Assembly: GCF_049200465.1 (NCBI RefSeq)
Contig: NZ_CP120836.1
Location: 868,001-932,000, forward strand
Source of the DNA: Leptothermofonsia sp049200465
GTDB lineage: Bacteria > Cyanobacteriota > Cyanobacteriia > Leptolyngbyales > Leptolyngbyaceae
Direction of reading: 5' to 3'
Length of the DNA: 64,000 nt
This document shows positions 53,853 through 62,395 of the stretch, in pieces. Numbering within the stretch: the stretch's first letter is position 1; each line of letters starts with the position of its first letter. The notes under the pieces were generated by a model. It saw nothing but the letters and a program-made list of their open reading frames with translations, searched no databases and had not been told where the DNA came from. A program made the translations under genes and the position numbers.

Positions 53853-55412
53853 ATGGAAAGCTTTGATTTTGTCATTTTGGGATCTGGACTGGGTGGACTC
53901 TCAGCGGCTGCTTGCTTAACGCGTCAGGGATACCGGGTTGCCGTACTGGAAAAACACTATTTACCGGGTGGATGCTGCCATACCTTTGACTATGGGAATT
54001 ACCGCTTCTGTGCAGACGTACACTACATCTCACAATGTGCTCCGGGGCAAACAATCCATCAGTTTTTAAGCTACATTGATCGGGAGGTTTCATTTGTAAG
54101 TCTGGATCCCGATTGCATTGATCGAGTCATTACCCCCGAAGTCGATTTCAAAATTCCCCTGGGTTGGGAAACACTGCGGGCCCGTTTGATTGCCACATTT
54201 CCAGAAGAAGCCCCCGCAATTGAACGCTATTGCGATGCGATCGCCCAGCTGCACCATGAAATCCACGACCTGGTGCGAGAGGTGCGCTGGTTTGACCAGA
54301 AGTGGACCGATTGGTTGAAATTGCCAAAATACTGGAATCTTTTTCTAAAACGCAACTGGACCTTACAGGATTTGTATGACCAGGTGGGGCTTTCTCCCAA
54401 ACTCCAGGCATTGCTGGCAGGGCAGAGTGGCGACTATGCCTTACCCCCCAATGAAATTGCTCTCATTACCCACACTTCTCTGGTTTGGGACTACTCAGAA
54501 GGGGCTTATTATCCCAAACACCATTTCAAACATTTTGTAGACAGTATTGTGGAAGCCATTACTACCAGAAATGGAATCGTTCAATTGTCTACGCCAGTTG
54601 AGCATATTGAGGTCCGCGATCGCCAGGTGCAGTACGTCACCGCAGGGGGAAGAAATTACCACGCGAACCGGGCATACATCAGCGACCTGGACCCCAAACT
54701 TACCGTTCAATTGATGCATCACCCCAATGCTCTATCACAGCGAGAATATCAGCGCCTCACCGGGTATGAATATTCTGCCAGCGCGTTTAACATTTACCTA
54801 GGGTTAGACAGTCGCTTTCAGCCGGAACGATATGGCATTGGTAACTGGAATATCTGGTACTATCCCACAGGCGACCTCAACCGTGAGTACCAGCAGCAAT
54901 TGCAGGGCAACCTCACCCATCCCTGGATCTTTCTCTCCTGCCCAACCATGAAGTCCCCTGAACCAGGCATGGCACCAGAAGGGCATCACGTCCTGGAGAT
55001 TGCCACCGTTTGTCCCTACGCTCTCTTTGAGGAACTGCACAAAACCGATCTCAACGCTTACAAAGCCAAAAAGCGGGAGATTTACAAGGAAATTATGGTT
55101 AGCGTTCGAGATTTAATTCCCGATGTAGATGCCTATGCCCGCATGAAAGTGTACGGTACGCCCACAACTAGCGAGTACTATTTGGGACAACCCCAGGGAA
55201 ACATCTATGGTGCTAAATTGGTTCCAAACCAGGTTGGCTTGAATCGGCTCGGATATACCACTGAATTGCCAAACCTCTTTCTGGTTGGAGCCAGTGCAGG
55301 CTATCCCAGTGTGCCAGGGGTAATTGGTAATGGCATGGATGTGGTGGAGCTAATTACAGGTCAATCTGCCTGGAGGTCATCAACACCATCCAGGCAACTG
55401 GTTGAAGTTTAG
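53853..55412 (+). CDS. CrtISO/retinol-saturase-like FAD-dependent oxidoreductase
   Basis: 519 residues from the ATG at 53853, with AGAGGAGG 5 bp upstream; a longer in-frame start reads through a repeat and is rejected. The dinucleotide-binding motif FDFVILGSGLGGLSAAACL is at the N-terminus, and a C-terminal FAD block reads LFLVGASAGYPSVPGVIGNG. The family includes carotenoid isomerases, desaturases and all-trans-retinol 13,14-reductases. With a carotenoid oxygenase gene 4 kb upstream, a carotenoid or apocarotenoid substrate is likely but unproven. Confidence 0.88.
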   Translation: MESFDFVILGSGLGGLSAAACLTRQGYRVAVLEKHYLPGGCCHTFDYGNYRFCADVHYISQCAPGQTIHQFLSYIDREVSFVSLDPDCIDRVITPEVDFKIPLGWETLRARLIATFPEEAPAIERYCDAIAQLHHEIHDLVREVRWFDQKWTDWLKLPKYWNLFLKRNWTLQDLYDQVGLSPKLQALLAGQSGDYALPPNEIALITHTSLVWDYSEGAYYPKHHFKHFVDSIVEAITTRNGIVQLSTPVEHIEVRDRQVQYVTAGGRNYHANRAYISDLDPKLTVQLMHHPNALSQREYQRLTGYEYSASAFNIYLGLDSRFQPERYGIGNWNIWYYPTGDLNREYQQQLQGNLTHPWIFLSCPTMKSPEPGMAPEGHHVLEIATVCPYALFEELHKTDLNAYKAKKREIYKEIMVSVRDLIPDVDAYARMKVYGTPTTSEYYLGQPQGNIYGAKLVPNQVGLNRLGYTTELPNLFLVGASAGYPSVPGVIGNGMDVVELITGQSAWRSSTPSRQLVEV

Positions 55413-55614
55413 CGTCAGGTATAGCAGGCGATCGCACTCATAAAATAAATCCCCCTCTGGAAGCGCAGTTAGATTCGTTCTAAAGACGGAGAGCGATCGC
55501 TCAGGTTGCCACTACTAATACCAATTCAGAAATACCCGCTACAGATAGTGCATCGAGGATGAAGTTCCATCCGGTCAGTGATGCGATCGTCTGTGACTCT
55601 AGTTTCTGCACCTC

Positions 55615-56372
55615 CTATGCCAGTGCTTTGCGCAGTTGGTTGAAATCCTCATAATTTTGCCAAGCAAAGGCTGCCTTGAGGTGCTGCCAGAGCCGCTCAA
55701 TTGGATTGAGTTTTGGAGCATGAGCCGGTTGAAAACCTAACAAGATGTTGTCATGCACCTGCAAAGACTTGGTGGGATGAGCGAAGGCATTATCGAGTTG
55801 AATGATGTTGAGAGAATGGGGAAATTGCTCAGATACAGCGGTAGTCATTATGGTTAGGACGAAGTACAGGGGTTCCACACCCCTGGCTGGGGGCGAAGCC
55901 CCCACTCCCTCTATAATTCCAATGTCTTAACGCACCCGCGTAGAGCTATAACTTGGCTTTGGGCCGATAACGCACGTGTAGATGCACCACCGGGTAGCTC
56001 ACCTCTACTCCAGAGGTTTGTTTGAGCCATTGTTGAATCTCGCCATAGCAGTTAAACCCATCTTGTTGCTCAAGTCGGGTTTGCAGTTTCTGTTCCGCTT
56101 CAACCGGAATATGCCGTTTTCGGCCTCATTTCCACTCAGTCGTAAGCACCTGTCCCATGCCTCCCTCTCGGTATTTGCCAAACCACCGTTCAAGCGTGAC
56201 TCGGTTGCGTCCTAAGATGCTCGCTGTCTGGGTTATACTCTCAACCTGTTGACTTTTGAGCAGATAAGGCAGTTGCACCCATTCTTTACTGCTTACTGTT
56301 TTCTGCTTTCGCAGCAGTTCTTTGTAGTTCTGCTTCGCTTTGAGGGATCTTGATTTTGCACACCCCGACCAT
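55615..56372 (-). pseudogene. IS630 family transposase, broken
   Basis: The ATG at 56372 starts MVGVCKIKIPQ; coding continues in another frame with YKELLRKQKTVSSKEWVQLP and the helix-turn-helix ITQTASILGRNRVTLERWFG. A TGA follows TTEWK, and the same frame goes on as GRKRHIPVEAEQKLQTRLEQ to VVHLHVRYRPKAKL. After the inserted repeat, the C-terminal part reads PHSLNIIQLDNAFAHPTKSL and HAPKLNPIERLWQHLKAAF, the second Asp and the Glu of the DDE triad. The segment with the first Asp is gone, so the protein cannot be active. Confidence 0.88.
55834..55953. repeat. palindromic repeat inserted in the transposase
   Basis: TACAGCGGTAGTCATTATGG to GTAGAGCTATAAC, nearly identical to 50071-50187 in inverse orientation. 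It separates the N- and C-terminal parts of the transposase gene, with loss of the sequence between. Confidence 0.88.
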
Positions 56373-56433
56373 GATAATTCCTTTCCTGCTGACTTCCTTT
56401 CTCTATCTGTAGCAGATAAAAATAGAATTGGTA

Positions 56434-56662
56434 TGAGGACTCGTGCAGTAGTGCAAATGCCACTGCCATTGAGTACCATCTCACCCATCTGTTGCTTACC
56501 GTCAGGTAAGTAGCCGCGGTAGGAATACTTTAGGACGAAGTTATGACGAGGGCATCCGGCATTGCAGCATTTATATCGCTGCTTGTCCTCAGCTATCTTG
56601 CCGTGTTTGATGATATTCGGGTTATTGCATGTTGGATAATGTACGGGTTTGAGTACTCTCAC
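56434..56662 (-). pseudogene. IS1-like InsA transposase fragment
   Basis: About 76 codons: a zinc-ribbon PTCNNPNIIKHGKIAEDKQR, then YKCCNAGCPRHNFVLKYSYR, GYLPDGKQQMGEMVLNGSGI and CTTARVL, the InsA part of IS1-type elements. It ends exactly where the IS630 element begins. No InsB part is found on the other side of the IS630 element within 100 bp, so most of the IS1-like element is lost. Confidence 0.8.
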
Positions 56663-56927
56663 TGTAATTGAGAAGGGATTGACAGATTCAAGTCATTCTG
56701 TTCTCTTTGACCATTATCCCCCTGTCTAGAACATTACCACTCTGACCAGTTCTGGTTTCTATGCCTCTAGTGTAAAAGGTACTTTTGCCATTTGCTCCTA
56801 TAGATGGATGTTCATTTGTCGCGATCTCAATAAATTTTGTAGTAGTAAATCGATTAACGCTGACCAGTTTCAGCGCAATTATTCAGTTCTACATTGTATT
56901 GATTTCCAGATTGAGGCAACATCCATC

Positions 56928-57122
56928 ATGTTGAATGCACTGATTCATTTCCTGGCAGTTATCGAGAACGTTCACAAAGGCCCTGTAATCTCGCTAGGAT
57001 TGATTTTCGTAATTGGTTTTATTGCAGCGGCCGGAATAGGCTCCATTGCCTGGTATAACTCAAAGCGTCCTCTCGGTTGGGAGGATAAAGAACGCCCTGA
57101 CATTGTTCCAGATATTGATTAA
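56928..57122 (+). CDS. psb35: Psb35-like photosystem II assembly protein
   Basis: 64 residues from the ATG at 56928 (MLNALIHFLAVIENVHKGPV); an upstream in-frame start adds 40 residues unlike the family. A single membrane helix (SLGLIFVIGFIAAAGIGSIA) is followed by WYNSKRPLGWEDKERPDIVP, which I recall from Psb35, a small PSII-associated protein linked to stability of CP47 complexes. The identification rests on that block. The next gene on the strand starts 57 bp on. Confidence 0.75.
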   Translation: MLNALIHFLAVIENVHKGPVISLGLIFVIGFIAAAGIGSIAWYNSKRPLGWEDKERPDIVPDID

Positions 57123-57179
57123 GTAAGCGGTTACGTCTGTTCTGATTTTAATTAATGAAAGTGAGCTTAGGAGTTTATT

Positions 57180-57521
57180 ATGAGTTCTGAACGTGTTGAA
57201 CAAGATCAGTACGATCGCGGCATTACTCCCGCCGAAACCGCTGCCCGCAAAGAGCGGGAAGGCGAAGGTTACAAAGATATTCCCGAACCTGAATCCGATC
57301 TGGATACCACGGGTGGTTATACTGTTGATAGAGAAGGTTTATTGAACAATTATGCGGTTGAGCCTGAAATGTATTATGAAGTTCCAGGCGATCGCACCCA
57401 GATCAAAGCGGCTGAAAAAGCCACCCGTGAGCAGGAATTGCACGACATTAACGATAACGATGAAAGCGGTCTCCTAACCGAGGATGCCGATAAGCGCGGT
57501 AAAGGATCGGGCATTGTGTAA
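57180..57521 (+). CDS. acidic hydrophilic cyanobacterial protein of unknown function
   Basis: 113 residues with no hydrophobic segment: MSSERVEQDQYDRGITPAET, DLDTTGGYTVDREGLLNNYA and ESGLLTEDADKRGKGSGIV. Very rich in Glu, Asp and Gly, and probably disordered. I recall similar unnamed proteins in many cyanobacteria. It follows psb35 closely and probably shares its transcript. Confidence 0.8.
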   Translation: MSSERVEQDQYDRGITPAETAARKEREGEGYKDIPEPESDLDTTGGYTVDREGLLNNYAVEPEMYYEVPGDRTQIKAAEKATREQELHDINDNDESGLLTEDADKRGKGSGIV

Positions 57522-57569
57522 GTGATGCGATCGCTTCTCTCCAGCTCCATTGAGAAAATGCACTGGTTA

Positions 57570-57615
57570 CTCCCTCTTAATTGCCTGACCCAGGTTATCA
57601 GAGGGGGTTTATTAT
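57570..57615 (+). terminator. possible terminator after the acidic protein gene
   Basis: CTCCCTCT pairs with AGAGGGGG around an inner CCTG-ACC-CAGG hairpin, followed by TTTATTATT. The arms fit with one mismatch. Moderately convincing. Confidence 0.45.
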
Positions 57616-57731
57616 TGGCAGACCTGCTCCCCACCTCCTTCCCTGCGAGGGAAAGGGAGCCAGATTCAAAGCTCCTCTCCGAAGCGGAAAGGGGTTTGGG
57701 GAAAAGGTCAATTAACTTGCATATACAAGAT

Positions 57732-57927
57732 AGTAGTCTGTCAGAATAGATTTGAAGGATAGCTCAATCTATAAAATCCATTTCCAGGGTGTTTTGAGGG
57801 TTTTCAACCCCTCAACAAAATAGTCTTGACAGACCGATAGTGAGAGAGCGTTGTTGAAAAGCAGTATGAATCGAAACAAAGTTTCAAGCACACAGCACCT
57901 ATTTCATACCCAAATTCAGCAATTCCG
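57732..57927 (+). repeat. left direct repeat flanking the livK-type pair
   Basis: Two blocks: AGCTCAATCTATAAAATCCA with a nearby CCTCAA/TTGAGG-type hairpin (57732-57835), then the GTTGCTGAA-family element (57848-57927: GCGTTGTTGAAAAGCAGTAT ... CATACCCAAATTCAGCAA). It is in the same order and orientation as 60625-60838. It ends 2 bp before the stop codon of the binding-protein gene. Confidence 0.82.
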
Positions 57928-57929
57928 GG

Positions 57930-59135
57930 CTACTTTAGAAAAACAAACCTCCCCTTTTTTCCATCCGGTTCCATCTTGATCTGCGCCACATAAAACTGTT
58001 TCTGGATCACTTCTCCCTCCGGTGTAAACGAGATTTCACCCAGCGGTGTGTCGTATTTGCCAGCCAGAATGGCTTCATTCACGGCAATTCGTTGTTCTGC
58101 CACAAGTTGTCCGACCAAATTTTTCTTTTTGTCAGCGGCTCTCAGGGCCTCTACAAACACTTGAACGGCTGTAAACCCCTGGGCACTGAACTGGGGTGGA
58201 TCTTGCCTGTAGCGATCCGTATAAGCCTGGCGAAATGCTCGATTGATTGCACTGGGATGGTCAGGGCTGTAAGCCTGTGCGACCAGAACTCCGTCGCAAA
58301 GCTGCTTACAAACTGGAAAAATGTTGGGGGTGTTAAACCCATTGCCCCCCACAATCAGCCCTTTATAGCCCAGTTCGCGGATTTGACGTACCAGATTGCC
58401 ACTGTCAGCCGCTAAACCCGAGATCACCATTAAATCGGGGTTGAGGTTAATGGCAGCCGTTGCCTGGATTTGAAAGTCGGTATCGGTAGTTTGAAACTTC
58501 TGAATGGTGACTATTTCAAGTCCCAGTTTATTGATCGCATTCTGAAAAATTTGAGTTTCTGACTGGCTGAAGGCATCATTTTGGGCATAGAACACAGCCA
58601 CACGGCGAATTTTGGAGTTAAGTTTAAGGGCGGCTTTGAGCGAGTTGGGAGCCAGAACGGTGACTGGGGAAGCCACACGAGCCACAAAAGGTCCAATTTC
58701 TGGAATGCCCTCTGCGGTGTTGGTGGGTCCAATTACGGGAACTTTTGCGCGATCGGCGATCGGGTTTGCACTAAATGCCTGCTGAGAGGAAGAAGGACCC
58801 ACAATTCCAATCACCTTGGCTTTCGTAATCAACGTCACAAACGCATTAATGGCACTGGCTTCATCACCCCCCGCATCCTGAAAGATCAGCTTAACTGGAA
58901 TACCATTTACCCCTCCACGGTCGTTGAAATACCGCTCAGCAATCCTGGCACCGTTGACAGATTCCTGCCCCAAAAGGGCGAGATTGCTGGTTTCTGCCAG
59001 TGCAACCCCAATGGGAATTCCTGCGGAGAAACGATTCCTAGGTGATGAAGACTGGTTTTCGCCCGGATTCTGACAGGCTGCAAGGGAGGAAGCAAGAACG
59101 ATAAATGCAATAATAAAGGCTTTTTGAACGAACAC
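57930..59135 (-). CDS. LivK-type ABC substrate-binding lipoprotein, second of a tandem pair
   Basis: A 401-residue type I periplasmic binding protein starting at GTG. Lipobox LAAC near residue 21 (SSLAACQNPG) marks a lipoprotein. GVALAETSNLALLGQESVNG, GIVGPSSSQQAFSANPIADR and DLMVISGLAADSGNLVRQIR are family blocks for branched-chain or neutral amino-acid binding. It follows its paralogue by 11 bp on the same strand and is strongly similar throughout, so it is a tandem duplication. No permease or ATPase gene is adjacent. Confidence 0.9.
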   Translation of the reverse strand: MFVQKAFIIAFIVLASSLAACQNPGENQSSSPRNRFSAGIPIGVALAETSNLALLGQESVNGARIAERYFNDRGGVNGIPVKLIFQDAGGDEASAINAFVTLITKAKVIGIVGPSSSQQAFSANPIADRAKVPVIGPTNTAEGIPEIGPFVARVASPVTVLAPNSLKAALKLNSKIRRVAVFYAQNDAFSQSETQIFQNAINKLGLEIVTIQKFQTTDTDFQIQATAAINLNPDLMVISGLAADSGNLVRQIRELGYKGLIVGGNGFNTPNIFPVCKQLCDGVLVAQAYSPDHPSAINRAFRQAYTDRYRQDPPQFSAQGFTAVQVFVEALRAADKKKNLVGQLVAEQRIAVNEAILAGKYDTPLGEISFTPEGEVIQKQFYVAQIKMEPDGKKGRFVFLK

Positions 59136-59146
59136 TGGTTTCGCTT

Positions 59147-60370
59147 TTACTTCAAGAACACAAACTTTCCGTTGTTGCCATCGGGGTCCATCTTGATCTG
59201 GGCCACGTAAAACTCTTTCTGGACGATTTCACCTTCCGGGGTGAAGGAAATTTCGCCCAGAGGGGTGTCGTATTTGCCAGCCAGCAGTTGTTTGTTCAGT
59301 TCAACCCGTAGCTGCGGTAGGGGAATTTGAGTTACCTTCTGCTTCCTATCCAACACCCTCAGGGCATCAACAAAAACCTGAACACCCGTAAATGCCTGAG
59401 CCGTAAACTGGGGTGGTTCTTTCTTGTACTGGCTCATGTAAGCCTCCCGAAAGACTTTGTTAATGGCTCCGGGATGCTCCGGGCTGTAAGCCTGGGCAAT
59501 CAGTACACCATCGCAGAGGGCTTTACAGACTGGAAACAGGTTGGAGGTGTTGAGACCATTGCCACCAATGATCAGGCCTTTGTAGCCCAGTTCTCGCAGT
59601 TGTCGCACTAGATTGCCACCATCCGCGGCCAAACCCGAAATGATGACCAGATCGGGTTTTAGATTGAGAGCCGTCGTTGCCTGGGTTTGAAAGTCGGTAT
59701 CGGTAGTCTGAAATTTTTGAACGGTGACAATCTCAAGTTTTTGATCCTTCACTATTTGTTGAAAAATCTCAGTTTCAGATTTGCTAAAGGCGTCGTTTTG
59801 GGCAAAGAAAATAGCGACTTTTCTGATGCCTGGGTTGATTTTTAGTGCCGCTTTAACCGAGTTGGGGGCAACTACAGAAACGGGGGCGGAAACACGAGAG
59901 ATAAATTCACCGATCGCCGGAATTCCTTTAGCCGTGTTAGATGGGCCAACAACAGGTACCTCCGCATTGTTGGCAATGGGGTCGGCGCTAAAGGCTTGCT
60001 GGGAGAGGGTCGGTCCCACAATACCCACGACCCTGTCCCGATTAATTAGGGTTTGGAAGGCGTTGATAGCTCCGGCTTCGTCCCCCCCCGTATCCTGGAA
60101 CATCAGCTTGATGGGGGTGCCGTTGATTCCGCCCTTATCGTTGAAGTATTTCTCCGCAATTTTTGCACCCGCCACCTGTTCCTGCCCTAAAAGAGCCACG
60201 TTGCTGGTTTGGGCTACACCAATGCCGATCGCGATTGTTCCGCCGGAGCCGCCTCCCCCAGTCTGAGGAGAACCCGTTGCAGGCGTTGTATTGGGATTAT
60301 TGGCACTACAAGCACTGAGGGCGATCGCAAGCGAACCCAGCAAAACAGAAAAGCGAGAAGCAATATTCAT
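59147..60370 (-). CDS. LivK-type ABC substrate-binding lipoprotein, first of a tandem pair
   Basis: 407 residues from the ATG at 60370 (MNIASRFSVLLGSLAIALSA), a signal peptide with lipobox LSAC; longer in-frame starts extend over a repeat and would bury the signal. A Gly/Thr/Pro-rich stretch (about 26-45) precedes the binding domain. GVAQTSNVALLGQEQVAGAK and DLVIISGLAADGGNLVRQLR align with the next gene nearly residue for residue. Likely ligand: amino acids, as for NatB/LivK; not certain. Confidence 0.9.
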   Translation of the reverse strand: MNIASRFSVLLGSLAIALSACSANNPNTTPATGSPQTGGGGSGGTIAIGIGVAQTSNVALLGQEQVAGAKIAEKYFNDKGGINGTPIKLMFQDTGGDEAGAINAFQTLINRDRVVGIVGPTLSQQAFSADPIANNAEVPVVGPSNTAKGIPAIGEFISRVSAPVSVVAPNSVKAALKINPGIRKVAIFFAQNDAFSKSETEIFQQIVKDQKLEIVTVQKFQTTDTDFQTQATTALNLKPDLVIISGLAADGGNLVRQLRELGYKGLIIGGNGLNTSNLFPVCKALCDGVLIAQAYSPEHPGAINKVFREAYMSQYKKEPPQFTAQAFTGVQVFVDALRVLDRKQKVTQIPLPQLRVELNKQLLAGKYDTPLGEISFTPEGEIVQKEFYVAQIKMDPDGNNGKFVFLK

Positions 60371-60469
60371 ACCTGTAAAAAAACAGCCTGTGTGTAGAGT
60401 TATCGCAGTAATCATTTCATCACATTCCAGGAATCTATGCCTACAGAAATCCGGCTTTCCTAACGTTCT

Positions 60470-60596
60470 CCTGGTTGCTAAGCTCCCGCTTAGCAAACCC
60501 ATCGGTGGAAGCTCTGGCTTCTTAGACTCAATCGGAAGCGGGAGCTTCTTATCCAACCTGACCAGACTGGAGTCTGGTTACGAGCAATCAGTTAAG
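60470..60596. repeat. REP-like cluster of short hairpins ending TACGAG
   Basis: TTGCTAAGCTCCCGCTTAGCAA, GAAGCTCTGGCTTC, GAAGCGGGAGCTTC and CCAGACTGGAGTCTGGTTAC then GAG follow one another. The last two units correspond to those at 28829-28950. Stem sequences differ while the arms stay complementary, as expected for folding-selected repeats. Confidence 0.72.
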
Positions 60597-60624
60597 GGGG
60601 CATTTTGATTCCCCTGGCTCCCTG

Positions 60625-60838
60625 GTAGTCCGTCAAGCGATCTAAGGGGTAGCTCAAATCTATAAAATCCATTTCTGAAGAGTATTTTGAGAATTTTCAA
60701 CACCTCAAAATACTCCTGATAAACCACTAGATTCCCTTGCTCAAGAAGATTTTACTAGGCGTTGCTGAAAAGCAGTATGAATCAAAACGAAGTTTCGAGT
60801 ATACAGCACCTATTTCATACCCAAATTCAGCAACTCCG
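60625..60838 (+). repeat. right direct repeat flanking the livK-type pair
   Basis: The same two blocks as on the left: AGCTCAAATCTATAAAATCC with GAGTATTTTGAG...CTCAAAATACTC (60625-60730), then GCGTTGCTGAAAAGCAGTAT ... CAAATTCAGCAAC (60758-60838). It lies 250 bp upstream of the first gene of the pair. Confidence 0.82.
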
Positions 60839-61107
60839 GTTTTACTAAATTGAAAATAGCTTTATTACGGAACATTTCAAGTATTCTTCTGGCTCGTAAA
60901 CTTTGGTATCTTTCCCTGTTTTGTTTAGAAATCCTCTGTTAGGCTTCAAATATGGAAAAGGCTCATTAAATGGCTCTGTTCATTTAGTGGGTCTTTTATC
61001 TTAAATGTTGTCATTAAAGCTGTCATTACAACAGCGGTTCTAATTCATTCGTATCTATAGTTTTTACTGCTGGATTTCAACCATCGAAGATTTAAACTGT
61101 CGAAGCT

Positions 61108-61440
61108 ATGAAACACTTTTCTGCCCAATGGATTGAAGAATGGTGCCAGGAGAACGGTTGGACTGACTGGTTTATGGAATGCTCTCGTTACTGGGCATTT
61201 CCTCCTAATGCGGTTATGCCAGTACCCATTCCTAATCAAGTTTTAAGAACCATTAAGGCAGAGAAAGGACTATGTTTTGAAGAAAAAATTTGGTGTTTGG
61301 TAGCCGTCTTAGGGACCATCACTGCGGGTATTTCTGCCTACTTTCTTTCCTCTCCCATGCCGCTTGTTGCTGCGTTTGCCTTCTGTGCAGTTACAGCCGC
61401 TCGACTAGAGGATGACACTCTTGCCAGCCTCTCTGAATAA
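61108..61440 (+). CDS. small membrane protein of unknown function
   Basis: 110 residues starting MKHFSAQWIEEWCQENGWTD. The first 60 residues are soluble, with Trp-rich WTDWFMECSRYWAFPPNAVM; then two hydrophobic stretches (WCLVAVLGTITAGISAYFLS and MPLVAAFAFCAVTAA) suggest a membrane hairpin. Conserved in cyanobacteria as far as I recall, without a named family. It stands alone between repeat-bearing spacers. Confidence 0.7.
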   Translation: MKHFSAQWIEEWCQENGWTDWFMECSRYWAFPPNAVMPVPIPNQVLRTIKAEKGLCFEEKIWCLVAVLGTITAGISAYFLSSPMPLVAAFAFCAVTAARLEDDTLASLSE

Positions 61441-61589
61441 CACTCAGCGATCTCAACTTTGTTTCGCCTTCTGCTTGATGTAACGTTTCCATCCCTTCAC
61501 TGATTCTCGTTGAAACAGTGGGGGATGTTTTCTTTATTTTCTTTATTAATTTTCTTTATTAAGATTTTCTTTTTAGGTTGGCGATCAGA

Positions 61590-61690
61590 CTCTGGTATAG
61601 CCCTTGTCAGGGGTGTGAGGTACAGTGACAAAGCACCCCATGTACTTCACATTCCTGTACCTTCTTTAAATGAAAACCGCTATATTGCGG
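61590..61690. repeat. short repeat shared with 53722-53783
   Basis: TATAGCCCTTGTCAGGGGTG, GTACAGTGACAAAGCACCCCATGTAC-type dyad and AAATGAAAACCGCTATA. It lies in the 310-bp spacer before the CGLD27 gene, which otherwise has only T-rich sequence. Confidence 0.55.
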
Positions 61691-61754
61691 GAGCGGCGAT
61701 ATACTGAGGCGATATACTGACAAGTATCTGCTCCAGAGCCTTGAGGGTGTCAGC

Positions 61755-62273
61755 TTGTTACCGGATGACCTAGCGAAGAAATCGTCTGTGGCTGCCTGTC
61801 CAGTTCCGCCTGAACAGATGCCCCTCAATGAATACCGGGAGTTGAATGAGTCCTGGTTTTTCCGCTGGGCAACACTGGATCTATCTCCCTATTTGAGAAA
61901 ATTGGGCTGGGTTTGGCTATGGAGTTGGGCGATCGCCGGTCCAGTAGCTGCTGCCAGTTTTCCTCCCACCAAAGACCCGGTACATTTCTTACTGATGGGT
62001 GCCGGGGGGGCCAGTATATTCCTTTCTCTAGTACTTTTGCGTCTCTACCTGGGCTGGGCGTATATCAGTTCTCGCCTCTCGGATGCCACCGTCTTTTACG
62101 AAGAATCGGGCTGGTATGACGGTCAAACCTGGTCTAAGCCCCTGGAAGTGCTTACCCAGGATCGGTTGGTGGTGACTTATCAGGTTCAGCCGCTACTGAA
62201 ACGCCTGAAAAAGACCCTCGCCATTCTGACCCTGACCCTGTTGAGTGGTGGGCTGGTCTGGGTCTGGTTGTAA
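61755..62273 (+). CDS. CGLD27 family membrane protein
   Basis: 172 residues from a TTG (LPDDLAKKSSVAACPVPPEQ), or about 161 from the GTG at 61788. CPVPPEQMPLNEYRELNESW and FFRWATLDLSPYLRKLGWVW match CGLD27, a family conserved in the green lineage and diatoms and in cyanobacteria. Three hydrophobic segments (about 53-72, 80-100, 152-172) place it in a membrane. Plant members are tied to iron-limitation responses by expression data; its molecular role is unknown. Confidence 0.85.
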   Translation: MLPDDLAKKSSVAACPVPPEQMPLNEYRELNESWFFRWATLDLSPYLRKLGWVWLWSWAIAGPVAAASFPPTKDPVHFLLMGAGGASIFLSLVLLRLYLGWAYISSRLSDATVFYEESGWYDGQTWSKPLEVLTQDRLVVTYQVQPLLKRLKKTLAILTLTLLSGGLVWVWL

Positions 62274-62395
62274 AAGACGCAAAACTTTTCTCTTCACAAT
62301 GCCCTTCTGGTGCTAGAGTCTTACCCATGATTGGTGAAGAATTTAACTCATTGGGTTACGCTGACGCTAGCCCTTTTTAATGGCTACGAAATTGA

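Larger units (their letters stand above)
55519..56433 (-). mobile_element. degraded IS630-type insertion sequence
   Basis: The ends are inverted repeats starting with TA: TACCAATTC...CGCTACAGATAG at 55519-55548 and, inverted, TACCAATTC...TGCTACAGATAG at 56403-56433. TA ends fit IS630/Tc1 elements, which duplicate TA on insertion. Inside is a broken transposase on the minus strand with a palindromic repeat inserted at 55834-55953. About 915 bp in all, yet part of the catalytic region is missing. The element split an older IS1-like gene at its upstream end. Confidence 0.82.
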
